Below, piece by piece: positions 19,215 to 27,093 of a DNA stretch of 64,000 nucleotides. The stretch is from JBGPEQ01 sp050180895 (GTDB lineage Bacteria > Pseudomonadota > Alphaproteobacteria > Dongiales > Dongiaceae). Position 1 is the stretch's first letter, and the number at the start of each line of letters is the position of its first letter. The notes under the pieces are model-generated. The model saw only the letters and a program-made list of their open reading frames with translations, did not search any database and was not told the DNA's origin. The stretch is from NCBI GenBank assembly GCA_050180895.1, contig JBFXDS010000001.1, positions 868,001 to 932,000 on the forward strand, given 5' to 3'. The position numbers were made by a program, and so were the translations under genes.

Positions 19215-20702
19215 ATGACCGCCCTCACAGACCTCACCATTGCCGGCGCGCTCGACGGCCTCGCGAAGAAGCAGTTCTCCTCCGAGGAGCTGACCGAGGC
19301 GCATGTCCGCGCGGTCGAGGCCGCGCGCGATCTCAACGCCTTCATCACGGAGACGCCGGACAAGGCGCTGGAGATGGCGAAGGCTTCGGACGCCCGCCGC
19401 GCCAAGGGCGATGGCGGCGTGCTCGAGGGCATCCCGCTCGCCATCAAGGACCTGTTCTGCACCGAGGGCGTGCTCACCACCGCCGGCTCGCACATCCTCG
19501 ACGGCTTCAAGCCGACCTACGAGTCGACGGTCACCGCCAATCTCTGGCGTTCCGGCGCCGTCATGCTCGGCAAGACCAACCTCGACGAGTTCGCCATGGG
19601 CTCGTCCAACATGACCAGCTACTACGGCCCCGTCGCCAATCCCTGGCGCCGCCCCAGGGGACCAAAGGGGGGCGACAACCGCCCGCTCGTCCCCGGCGGC
19701 TCCTCCGGCGGCTCGGCCGCGGCCGTCGCCGCGCGCGTCGCGCTCGGCGCCACCGGCACGGACACCGGCGGCTCCATCCGCCAGCCCGCCGCCTTCTCCG
19801 GCATCGTCGGCCTCAAGCCGACCTACGGCCGCTGCTCGCGCTGGGGCATCGTCGCCTTCGCCTCGTCGCTCGACCAGGCCGGGCCGATGACCCGCACGGT
19901 CGAGGACGCCGCCCTCATGCTGCAGGCCATGGCCGGCCACGACCCCAAGGACTCGACCTCCGTGAACGCGCCCGTGCCCGATTACCGCAAGGCCCTCACC
20001 GGCGACATCCGCGGCCTCAAGGTCGGCATCCCCCGCGAATACCGCATCGACGGCCTGGCCGCCGAGATCGACAAGCTCTGGCAGCAGGGCATCGCCTGGC
20101 TGAGGGCGGCCGGCGCCGAGCCGGTCGACATCTCCCTGCCGCATACGAAATACGCGCTGCCGACCTACTACATCATCAACCCGGCCGAGGCCTCGTCCAA
20201 CCTCGCCCGCTACGATGGCGTGCGCTTCGGCCTGCGCGTGCCCGGCGACAGCCTCGACGAGCTCTACGAGAACACGCGCGCCGCCGGCTTCGGCAAGGAG
20301 GTGCGCCGCCGCGTGCTCATCGGCACCTACGTGCTGTCGGCCGGCTACTACGACGCCTACTACCTGAAGGCGCAGAAGGTGCGGGCCCTCATCGCCAACG
20401 ACTTCACCGAGGCCTTCAAGACGGTGGACGTGGTGCTGACGCCCTCGACGCCGAGCGCCGCCTTCGCGGCCGGCGAGAAGATGGACGACCCCATCGCCAT
20501 GTACCTGAACGACGTCTTCACCGTGACGGTGAATCTCTCCGGCCTCCCCGGCATCAGCATCCCCGCCGGCCTCTCCGAGGACGGCCTGCCCTTGGGCCTC
20601 CAGCTCATCGGCCGCGCCTTCGACGAGGAAACCGTCCTGCGCAGCGCGCATGTGCTCGAGAAGGCCGCAGACTTTCGCCGAACCCCCGCAGGTGTAACAT
20701 GA
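19215..20702 (+). CDS. gatA: Amidotransferase subunit A (GatA)
   Basis: Glutaminase subunit of the GatCAB tRNA-dependent amidotransferase, 495 aa, amidase-signature fold. The Ser-cisSer-Lys triad is supported by Lys78 in LAIKDLFCTEG and by VPGGSSGGSAAAVAARVALG. LSGLPGISIPAGLSEDGLPL and QLIGRAFDEETVL close the family pattern. Residues around PWRRPRGPKGGDNRPL form a small charged insertion just before the active-site loop. The last codons overlap the start of the GIY-YIG gene by 4 bp (ATGA). Confidence 0.96.
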   Translation: MTALTDLTIAGALDGLAKKQFSSEELTEAHVRAVEAARDLNAFITETPDKALEMAKASDARRAKGDGGVLEGIPLAIKDLFCTEGVLTTAGSHILDGFKPTYESTVTANLWRSGAVMLGKTNLDEFAMGSSNMTSYYGPVANPWRRPRGPKGGDNRPLVPGGSSGGSAAAVAARVALGATGTDTGGSIRQPAAFSGIVGLKPTYGRCSRWGIVAFASSLDQAGPMTRTVEDAALMLQAMAGHDPKDSTSVNAPVPDYRKALTGDIRGLKVGIPREYRIDGLAAEIDKLWQQGIAWLRAAGAEPVDISLPHTKYALPTYYIINPAEASSNLARYDGVRFGLRVPGDSLDELYENTRAAGFGKEVRRRVLIGTYVLSAGYYDAYYLKAQKVRALIANDFTEAFKTVDVVLTPSTPSAAFAAGEKMDDPIAMYLNDVFTVTVNLSGLPGISIPAGLSEDGLPLGLQLIGRAFDEETVLRSAHVLEKAADFRRTPAGVT

Positions 20703-21325
20703 AGGGTAATGCGCTGGTCAGCGCTCTGCGGAAGAAGTTCAAGTGCGAGAACAACAATCAACTGTCGCGACATCTTGGCTGGACGGCCGCACAGATTGGT
20801 AATGTCATGCAACTCAGGACCCCTGTCTCGCCGCTGCGTGTGGCCAGCTTGGTATTTCGAACGCACGCTAAAGCCCAACAGCAACAAAAGGTGTTGCCCA
20901 TCGCCGAATTTGCACCTATCGAACGTCACAAACCGAAGGGGGCAAATGCGCTCCGGATTGTTGATCCCAGTCGACATCCGGCGCTTTGCAAGCGGTTGAA
21001 AGCTTCACACGGCATCTATGCGTTCTACGATGGGAATGGTCGCGTTCTATACGTGGGAAGAGCTACGAAGCTTGATCTATGGACTGAGCTCAACCAAAGA
21101 CTGAATCATGGCCCCGCATTGCGACAAGTCCGAGCTTTATCTGGAAAGAAGGCTAAAGCTACCAAGCTGAAGAGAGTAAAAATCCTCTTCTCAGATGCAG
21201 CAAAATTCTATTCGGCGTACGAGGTGCCCATGAGTTCGCAAATCCACAATCTCGAAGCACTGATCATTAGGATAGCACCGAATGATCTGCGCAACGTGCA
21301 TCTTGAACAGTTCATTGCTGACTAA
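20699..21325 (+). CDS. GIY-YIG domain protein with N-terminal HTH-like region, inserted in the gat operon
   Basis: 208 aa, not part of normal gatCAB operons. Residues about 1-60 look like a small helix-turn-helix region (NNQLSRHLGWTAAQIGNVM). A GIY-YIG nuclease domain follows: GIYAFYDGNGRVLYVG (the GIY-X10-YVG core), an Arg in NQRLNHG, and a candidate metal-binding Glu in NLEALIIRIAPNDLRN. Base composition drops to roughly half G+C and codon use (AAA, CTA, TTA-like) differs strongly from gatA and gatB, a sign of recent transfer. The ATG overlaps the gatA stop (ATGA) and gatB starts 8 bp later, so the gene is translated as part of the operon. Function unknown: mobile/homing-type nuclease, restriction-like defence or repair are all possible. 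Confidence 0.85.
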   Translation: MKGNALVSALRKKFKCENNNQLSRHLGWTAAQIGNVMQLRTPVSPLRVASLVFRTHAKAQQQQKVLPIAEFAPIERHKPKGANALRIVDPSRHPALCKRLKASHGIYAFYDGNGRVLYVGRATKLDLWTELNQRLNHGPALRQVRALSGKKAKATKLKRVKILFSDAAKFYSAYEVPMSSQIHNLEALIIRIAPNDLRNVHLEQFIAD

Positions 21326-21333
21326 CTCGGAAG

Positions 21334-22821
21334 ATGACAACAGGCGAAACGAGTCACACCCTCATCGAAGGCCGCACCGGCAGTTGGGAGATCATCCTCG
21401 GCCTCGAGGTGCATGCGCAGGTCGTCTCGAACGCCAAGCTGTTCTCCGGCGCCGCTACCGCGTTCGGCGCCGAGCCGAACACGCAGGTGAGCCTGGTCGA
21501 CGCGGCCATGCCCGGCATGCTGCCGGTGATCAACGAGCGCTGCGTCGAGCAGGCGGTGAAGACCGGCCTCGGCCTCAACGCCGAGATCAATTTGCGGTCG
21601 GTGTTCGACCGCAAGAACTACTTCTACGCCGATCTCCCCGCCGGCTATCAGATCTCGCAGTACAGCCAGCCGATCGTCGGCAAGGGCACCATCGTCCTCG
21701 ATCTCGCCGACGGCAAGACGCGCGAGGTCGGCATCACCCGCCTGCATCTGGAGCAGGACGCGGGCAAAAGCCTGCACGACCAGCACCCGACCAAGAGCTA
21801 CATCGATCTCAACCGCGCCGGCGTCGCCCTCATGGAGATCGTGTCGGAGCCCGACATGCGCTCGGCCGAGGAGGCCGCCGCCTACCTCAAGAAGCTGCGC
21901 GCCATCCTGCGCTATCTCGGCACCTGCGACGGCAACATGGAGGAGGGGAGCCTGCGCTGCGACGTCAACGTCAGCGTGCGCAAGCCCGGCCAGCCGCTCG
22001 GCACGCGCTGCGAGATCAAGAACGTCAACTCCATCCGCTTCGTCCAGCAGGCGATCGAGTACGAGGCGCGCCGCCAGGTCGAGATCATCGAGGATGGCGG
22101 CGCGATCAAGCAGGAGACGCGCCTGTTCGATTCCGGCAAGGGCGTCACGCGCTCCATGCGCAGCAAGGAGCACGCCCACGACTACCGCTACTTCCCCGAT
22201 CCCGACCTGTTGCCGCTCGAGCTCGATCCCGCCTGGGTCGCGCGCCTCAGGGAATCGATGCCCGAGCTGCCGGACGCCAAGAAGGCGCGCTTCATGAAGG
22301 ACTGGGGCCTCTCCGCCTACGATGCCGGCGTGCTCGTGGGCGAGAAGGAGAACGCCGACTACTACGAGGCCGTCGTCAGCGGCGGTCCCAAGGGCGGCCG
22401 CGATCCCAAGCTCGCCGCCAACTGGATGACCAGCGAGCTGTTCGGCCTGCTCAACAAGGCGGGCAAATCCATCGCCGACTCGCCGGTGTCGCCGGCCGCT
22501 CTCGGCGGCCTCGTCGATCTCATCGCCGACAACACCATCTCCGGCCGCATCGCCAAGGACGTGTTCGCCGAGATGTTCGAGACGGGCAAGCCGGCCGCCG
22601 AGATCGTCGAGAGCAAGGGCCTGCGCCAGGTCACGGACACCGGCGCCATCGAGGCCAAGATCGCGGAGATCCTGGCCGCCAACGCCGACAAGGTCGCCGA
22701 GTACCGTGCCGGCAAGGAGAAGCTGTTCGGCTTCTTCGTCGGCCAGGTCATGCGCGCTATGGGCGGCAAGGCCAACCCCGCGCTGCTCAACGACCTGCTG
22801 AAGAAGCAGCTCGCCGGCTGA
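21334..22821 (+). CDS. gatB: Amidotransferase subunit B (GatB)
   Basis: tRNA-binding and kinase-like subunit of GatCAB, 495 aa. Begins with a short tail then GSWEIILGLEVHAQV, the GatB signature. Other family stretches: FDRKNYFYADLPAGYQISQY, HLEQDAGKS, DLNRAGVALMEIVSEPDMRS and DYRYFPDPDLLPLEL. The C-terminal YqeY-like domain (about 400-495) is complete. A divergent copy of the last 303 bp lies 1 kb downstream at 23803-24106. Confidence 0.96.
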   Translation: MTTGETSHTLIEGRTGSWEIILGLEVHAQVVSNAKLFSGAATAFGAEPNTQVSLVDAAMPGMLPVINERCVEQAVKTGLGLNAEINLRSVFDRKNYFYADLPAGYQISQYSQPIVGKGTIVLDLADGKTREVGITRLHLEQDAGKSLHDQHPTKSYIDLNRAGVALMEIVSEPDMRSAEEAAAYLKKLRAILRYLGTCDGNMEEGSLRCDVNVSVRKPGQPLGTRCEIKNVNSIRFVQQAIEYEARRQVEIIEDGGAIKQETRLFDSGKGVTRSMRSKEHAHDYRYFPDPDLLPLELDPAWVARLRESMPELPDAKKARFMKDWGLSAYDAGVLVGEKENADYYEAVVSGGPKGGRDPKLAANWMTSELFGLLNKAGKSIADSPVSPAALGGLVDLIADNTISGRIAKDVFAEMFETGKPAAEIVESKGLRQVTDTGAIEAKIAEILAANADKVAEYRAGKEKLFGFFVGQVMRAMGGKANPALLNDLLKKQLAG

Positions 22822-22896
22822 TCGCCACGCCGCTGCGCCCTCGGTCGGTCATAGGGGCAAGTGGTGTTCGTTTTCTGCAATGTTTGCGGGTCGCCC

Positions 22897-23679
22897 TTAC
22901 ATGTCGCCGTCCGACAGGATCGTCGGCCTGATGAGGATCATCAGCTTCCGGTCGCGGACATGCGCCGATCCCGCCGATCTGAATTCGGTGGCGATCAGCG
23001 GAATATCCGTCAGCTGCGGCACGCCAGTGCCGGAGCCGGTGGTGGCCGTTGCCGGCGCACCTGCGGCGCCGACAAGGGCCGCGTGATCGAAGGTGGAAAC
23101 AGCGCTGCGGAGCTGGAAGATCAGGGACTGGTTGGCGACGACGATGCTGCCGACGTCGATCCCCAACGGCCTGATCGCGCGGTCCACGGGCACGGATGCC
23201 GGCTGGGCAGCTTCGGCAGCCGCGCACAGCCGGTCCGGGGTCGATCCTCCGGCCGTAATCTGCCCATCGGGCCGGAGCGAAACGGCCAGCACGCTTCCGA
23301 CTATGGCGGCGGTGCCGACGCGGTTCTCCGGCCCGAACTCGCCCGGCATGAAGCCGCCGTCCTTCTTGAACAACCCACCGATCACCGGCAGCGACTCGCC
23401 CAGCCCGAGGCTTATCTCCTCGGGCACCACCGATCCCGCCCCGAGGGTCATCGCCAGCGTGCTGCTCGGCCCCTCGACGAGGACGCACTCGATGAGGATC
23501 TGCTTGTCGCCGGCGAAGAGCGGCAGGTGGTCGAGCGGCTGGCGCGCGACCGAGCGATCGGTCGTCGCGGACTCGTTGCGGGACTTCTTCGTCTCCCGGT
23601 CCTTGTTGGCGAGGGCCGGCAGCGCCATCGCACCAGATAGGAGGGCGACAAGGAAGACCCGGTGCGCGATCCTGGACAT
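22897..23679 (-). CDS. Secretin-like exported protein (orphan)
   Basis: 260 aa. A signal peptide (SRIAHRVFLVALLSGAMALP, cut near ALA-NK) is followed by a charged linker. The rest resembles the C-terminal module of type II/III/IV secretins: LGESLPVIGGLFKKDGG, then GVPQLTDIPLIATEFR and DRKLMILIRPTILSDG, the usual secretin end. The N0/N1 domains are absent and the length is about half that of a full secretin. No pilus or secretion genes are nearby. It sits on the opposite strand between gatB and a duplicated gatB 3' end, suggesting arrival by recombination. The start was set at the second of two adjacent Met codons because of GGGAGA spacing. Confidence 0.7.
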   Translation of the reverse strand: MSRIAHRVFLVALLSGAMALPALANKDRETKKSRNESATTDRSVARQPLDHLPLFAGDKQILIECVLVEGPSSTLAMTLGAGSVVPEEISLGLGESLPVIGGLFKKDGGFMPGEFGPENRVGTAAIVGSVLAVSLRPDGQITAGGSTPDRLCAAAEAAQPASVPVDRAIRPLGIDVGSIVVANQSLIFQLRSAVSTFDHAALVGAAGAPATATTGSGTGVPQLTDIPLIATEFRSAGSAHVRDRKLMILIRPTILSDGDM

Positions 23680-23802
23680 CATCGTCTCCCGAAGCATCGC
23701 TGTCCTTCCAGCCTACGCCTGCGCCTCTGCCGATGCCAGCGTCCCGGAGACGCCTTCGCCCTCAGCACGAGCCCCACGCGCGGATTGCAACGGTGAGGCG
23801 CC

Positions 23803-24106
23803 CTCATCGCCGACAACACCATCTCCGGCCGCATCGCCAAGGACGTCTTCGCCGAGATGTTCGAAACCGGCAAGCCCGCCGCCGAGATGGTCGAGACGAA
23901 GGAGCCAGCGCCAGGTCACGGACACCGGCGCCATCGAGGGCAAGATCGCCGAGATCCTGGCCGCCAACGCCGATAAGGTCAGCCAGTACCGTGCGGGAAG
24001 AGAGAAGCTGTTCGGCTTCTTCGTCGGCCAGGTCACGCGCGCCATGGGCGGCAACGCCAACCCCGCGATGCTCAACGAGCTGCTGAAGAAGAAGCTCGCC
24101 GGCTGA
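23803..24106 (+). pseudogene. Second, broken copy of the gatB 3' end
   Basis: The 304 bp match bases 22519-22821 of gatB at roughly nine bases in ten, ending at the same stop codon (LLKKKLAG). One extra base near 23902-23912 shifts the frame, so it is not expressed as one protein. Most protein-level changes are conservative (K/R, E/D, Q/K), implying the copy evolved as a working gene in another lineage before landing here. No start region or 5' part of gatB precedes it. Confidence 0.85.
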
Positions 24107-24166
24107 TCGTCCTGAGTCGCCGGTGATGCATCGGTTATCCTCGCGGTCCCGATCCATCCGCCGTAG

Positions 24167-24246
24167 GGGTGAGCACCGCTCGCCCTCTGTTCATTCAGGG
24201 CCTCGACGATTGCGACTGTGGCAGGACGGGCGAGCGCCGCTCGCCC
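24167..24246. repeat. Two GGGCGAGC-N3-GCTCGCCC hairpin repeats
   Basis: 24167-24185 (GGGTGAGCACCGCTCGCCC) and 24228-24246 (GGGCGAGCGCCGCTCGCCC) are short hairpins with 8-bp stems and a 3-nt loop. Related copies occur at about 26058-26078 and 26122-26140, so the repeats bracket the aldolase and the following gene-poor stretch. Confidence 0.65.
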
Positions 24247-24268
24247 CTACAAGCTCTGGCGCACCCCC

Positions 24269-25048
24269 TCAGCTCCGATAGCTCTGGTCGGTCTCGTCGA
24301 GGCGGCGCCGCAGCGCCGCGAACAGGCGGCGGTCGGTCGGCTCCCCCGGCTCGAGCCGGCGGGGCATGGTGGAGGTCCGCTCCAGCACCTCGTCCGGCAG
24401 CGCGATCAGCGGCCGGCCGGTCGATTGCGCCGCCATCTGAATCTGGCAGGCCCGCTCGAGGGTCCACATCCGCAGGAACGCCTCCGGCACCGTGGCGCCG
24501 CAGGTCAGCAGGCCGTGGTTGCGCAGGATCAGGTGGTTCTTCTTCCCGAGCGAGCGCACCAGCCGCGGCTTCTCGTCGTCGCGCGTGGTGACGCCCTCGA
24601 AGTCGTGATAGGTGACGTGGCCGTGGAGGATGGCGGAGTAGAAGTTGTCCGACAGCAGTCCGTCGCGCTGGCAGGCGATCGCGAGGCCGGCCGTGGTGTG
24701 CGTGTGCATGATGCAGTGCGCGTCGTCGCGCGCCGCGTGAATCGCCGAGTGGATGACGAACCCGGCGCGGTTGACCGGCCAGTCGCCGCCGCCGATGACG
24801 TTGCCGTCGAGGTCGATCTTGACCAGGTTCGAGGCCGTCACCTCGCGGTACCACAGCCCGTAGGGATTGATCAGGAAATGCCGCTCCGGCCCCGGCAGCC
24901 GCAGGGTGATGTGGTTGAAGATCATCTCCGTCCAGCCGAGCATGTCGAAGATGCGGTAGCAGGCCGCGAGCTCCACCCGCGCCTCCCGCTCTTCGCCCGA
25001 CGCCTTCGGTTGCTGCCGCGCCGCGAGGCTGGACGCCGCTGCCGTCAT
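24269..25048 (-). CDS. Class II aldolase/adducin family protein
   Basis: Zinc-dependent aldolase-fold enzyme, 259 aa, related to L-fuculose-phosphate and ribulose-phosphate aldolases. Metal ligands are seen in CIMHTHTTAG and LRNHGLLTCG; NHITLRLPGPERHFLINPYG and NFYSAILHGHVTYHDFEG are typical of the adducin-like members. A GGGAGGGAGG site before the ATG at 25048 sets the start. The open frame continues upstream through a frameshifted antitoxin gene, which should not be read as part of this protein. Substrate unknown. Confidence 0.88.
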   Translation of the reverse strand: MTAAASSLAARQQPKASGEEREARVELAACYRIFDMLGWTEMIFNHITLRLPGPERHFLINPYGLWYREVTASNLVKIDLDGNVIGGGDWPVNRAGFVIHSAIHAARDDAHCIMHTHTTAGLAIACQRDGLLSDNFYSAILHGHVTYHDFEGVTTRDDEKPRLVRSLGKKNHLILRNHGLLTCGATVPEAFLRMWTLERACQIQMAAQSTGRPLIALPDEVLERTSTMPRRLEPGEPTDRRLFAALRRRLDETDQSYRS

Positions 25049-25137
25049 GGGAACCTCCCTCCCGATCGCGCCGACGCCGCCCGTCGCGCCGCCGACATCG
25101 GAGCGGATAGTAGAGCGTCGGCCCAGCGTACGATCAT

Positions 25138-25321
25138 TTAGGACAGGCCGAACCGCGCGCGCCGCCTTCACGTCTTCGGTCCGTCCTGCCTCGCTGTCAG
25201 CGACTCCGGCCTCGATCGCTTGTCGGACATAGATCTTGTACATCAGATCATCCCAGCTTGCGCCCTCCGGCAACTCCTCGATCAGCTGTCGCGCCTGCTT
25301 TTTCACGTCTATCGTGGCCAT
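25138..25321 (-). pseudogene. Orphan antitoxin gene with a +1 frameshift
   Basis: The first 55 codons read MATIDVKKQARQLIEELP then ASWDDLMYKIYVRQAIEAG and VADSEAGR, the pattern of short addiction-module antitoxins. An extra base in the GCGGCGCGCGCGG run moves the frame; in the next frame the end reads ARFGLS-stop (stop at 25140-25138), the usual kind of ending for these antitoxins. In the original frame translation would run on into the aldolase. No ParE/RelE-like toxin follows, so this is an orphan and probably decaying. A sequencing error in the GC run is the other explanation. Confidence 0.6.
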
Positions 25322-25337
25322 ATAGATCCTCGCGATT

Positions 25338-25725
25338 TCATCGAGCGGTCGTCATCCTAGCGCACCATGCTGTGCCGCTGAACCCGGACGCGTCGTCGAG
25401 CGGACGCGATATCTCCCGCCCCTGGTGCCACAATGACGGCGCGATCAGATCGGCGCTTGTGCGCGTGGCGCGAAATACGTCTCCCCTGAACGGTTCCGTC
25501 GTAAGCGCACCGAGGCGGTCGGCAAACCGGGATCGTATCTCATCCTCTCGATTGCGCTCAGAGATAGACGCTGTCCCGCAATTGATTGACCAGTCGACGC
25601 ACCTCATCGATCCGGCCCTCTTGCTGATTTTCCCACACTTCCGATTGACTTGGCGGACATATGTTCATATAATGTTCCCTCCCTGGAGAGCTCTCGCGTG
25701 GTTGCTCCGGTTCGATGTTTGACAT
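25338..25725 (-). pseudogene. Possible broken small gene, unknown
   Basis: Two overlapping minus-strand frames look protein-like. The first (25725-25558) reads MSNIEPEQPRESS and ends RIDEVRRLVNQLRDSVYL. A second frame continues from the same place with SERNREDEIRSRFADRLGAL and TTEPFRGDVFRATRTS down to 25338. Together they could be one roughly 120-residue protein split by a frameshift. G+C is lower than in the flanking genes. I recognise no domain. It may equally be non-coding. Confidence 0.25.
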
Positions 25726-26279
25726 CGTGAATAGGACTGACTCCGGGCGGCGCATCCCGAGAGCGCCGCACATTGAGGCGCGGCCCCAGAAATCGGGCTC
25801 GTTAACTTCCTTTACATGGGCTCGTTCTTCAGATTTCGTGAACCAGGTCAAAGTCATTGACCTATCCGGCACACCTTCCACGGTGCCAGACGGGACACGC
25901 ATCTCCGCAGCTTCGCATGAGTCCCCTAACGCCGGCCGTGCGATCCGTCGCCTGATAAACGGACTGTTTCAGGGGTGCCGGTCTCTCGATCCGGCCGAAC
26001 GCCGCCTCGGCCGATTCCCGCTGGGCATGGGGTCCATCGCTCAATTTCGATGGCGTAGGGGCCGAGCGGCGCTCGCCCTCGTGCCGCCAACCGTCCGCTG
26101 CGTCTCGTCCGAGCCGCCGTCGGGCGAGCGCCGCTCGCCCCCCGCGCCAGCCGGCCGTCTCCGCTGGACATGGGGTCCATCGGCGCATTTCTGCCCCGCG
26201 CCCCCGGCGCTTTACCGGAACCCCGCCCTCGTCTATCGATGCGAGGCGAGGTTCGAACCGAAGTCTCAGGAGAGGGGGC
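25726..26279. other. Gene-poor stretch with short repeats
   Basis: No convincing gene is seen on either strand. It holds two hairpins of the GGGCGAGC family (about 26058-26078 and 26122-26140) and two copies of CATGGGGTCCATCG (about 26026 and 26169). The end contains a GGAGAGGGGC ribosome-binding site for the following transferase gene. Open frames here are by-products of high G+C. Confidence 0.5.
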
Positions 26280-27074
26280 ATGGCCAAGGCGGCGAGGGCG
26301 AAACCCAAGGGCAAGCGCGGCGGCGCCGGGCGCAAGGCGGGGCCGAAGCCGAAGGCCGCGCGCAAGGCACCGCCGAAGCGCATCGCCACCCGGCGCAAGA
26401 TCGCCCGGCCGGCGCCGCGGCCGGCCTCCAGGCCGGCACTGGGCCTCGGCAAGGGCCGCATCGTGTTTTACGGCAGCACCAACTCCATGCCCTCCGGCAA
26501 GGTGGCGCTCATGCTGGCGCTGGCCGGCGCGCCGCACAGCTACCGCTACGTCGACCTCGCCCAGGGCGCCCAGCGCCAGCCCGACTACCTCGCCATGAAC
26601 CGCTTCGGCCAGGTGCCGGTCCTCCGGCATGGCGACCTCGTCCTGGCGCAGTCCAACGTCATCCTGCGCTATCTCGCCGACGCCCTCGGCAAGTTCGGCG
26701 CCGCCGGCGAGGCCGAGCGGCGCGAGATCGCGCAGTGGCTCGATTTCGAGGCCGACCTGATGTCCTCGGGCGTGCGCGCCCTGCGGGCGGCGGTCCGCTT
26801 CCTGAACACCGACGCCACGGTGCGCCAGTATGTGCGCGGCCGGGCCGAACGCGCGCTCGCGCTGCTGGATGAGGCGCTCGCCGACCGCCCCTTCCTGGTC
26901 GGCAGCCGGCCGACCATCGCCGACATCGCCGTCCTGCCGCACCTGGCGGTGGCCGCCGAAGGCGAGCTCGAGCTGACGCCCTATGCCAATGTCCGCGCCT
27001 GGATGGACCGCATGATGGCGCTGCCCGGCGCCCGCCACCCCTACGATCTCATGCCGCGCGAGGATCGCGACTGA
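26280..27074 (+). CDS. Glutathione S-transferase-like protein with a histone-H1-like basic tail
   Basis: 264 aa. The first 57 residues are almost only Lys, Arg, Ala, Pro and Gly (AKAARAKPKGKRGGAGRK, then repeated PK/RK groups). From about residue 58 a full GST fold follows: IVFYGSTNSMPSGKVALMLA, thioredoxin-like, with PVLRHGDLVLAQSNVILRYL as the glutathione-binding SNAIL/TRAIL-type motif, and a helical C-terminal domain with RPTIADIAVLPHL. The tail has no hydrophobic stretch, so it is not a secretion signal; it resembles nucleic-acid-binding histone-like tails. A GAGAGGGGC site precedes the ATG. A start without the tail is possible only at Met80 or so, which would cut the fold. Confidence 0.85.
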   Translation: MAKAARAKPKGKRGGAGRKAGPKPKAARKAPPKRIATRRKIARPAPRPASRPALGLGKGRIVFYGSTNSMPSGKVALMLALAGAPHSYRYVDLAQGAQRQPDYLAMNRFGQVPVLRHGDLVLAQSNVILRYLADALGKFGAAGEAERREIAQWLDFEADLMSSGVRALRAAVRFLNTDATVRQYVRGRAERALALLDEALADRPFLVGSRPTIADIAVLPHLAVAAEGELELTPYANVRAWMDRMMALPGARHPYDLMPREDRD

Positions 27075-27093
27075 GCAGAGGAGCACGCCGCCG

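Noticed and set aside
23093..24106. A 337-codon plus-strand gene containing the second gatB end
   Set aside because: Its first two-thirds is antisense to the secretin-like gene; only the last 300 bp is a real relic, and that part is frameshifted.
22897..24106. Integrated phage or integrative element at the gatB 3' end
   Set aside because: No integrase, excisionase or structural phage gene in the 1-kb interval; only the duplicated gatB end supports insertion.
24269..25321. A 350-aa antitoxin-aldolase fusion protein
   Set aside because: A strong ribosome-binding site sits before the internal ATG at 25048 and the antitoxin part ends properly in another frame, so the fusion is most likely a frameshift artefact.
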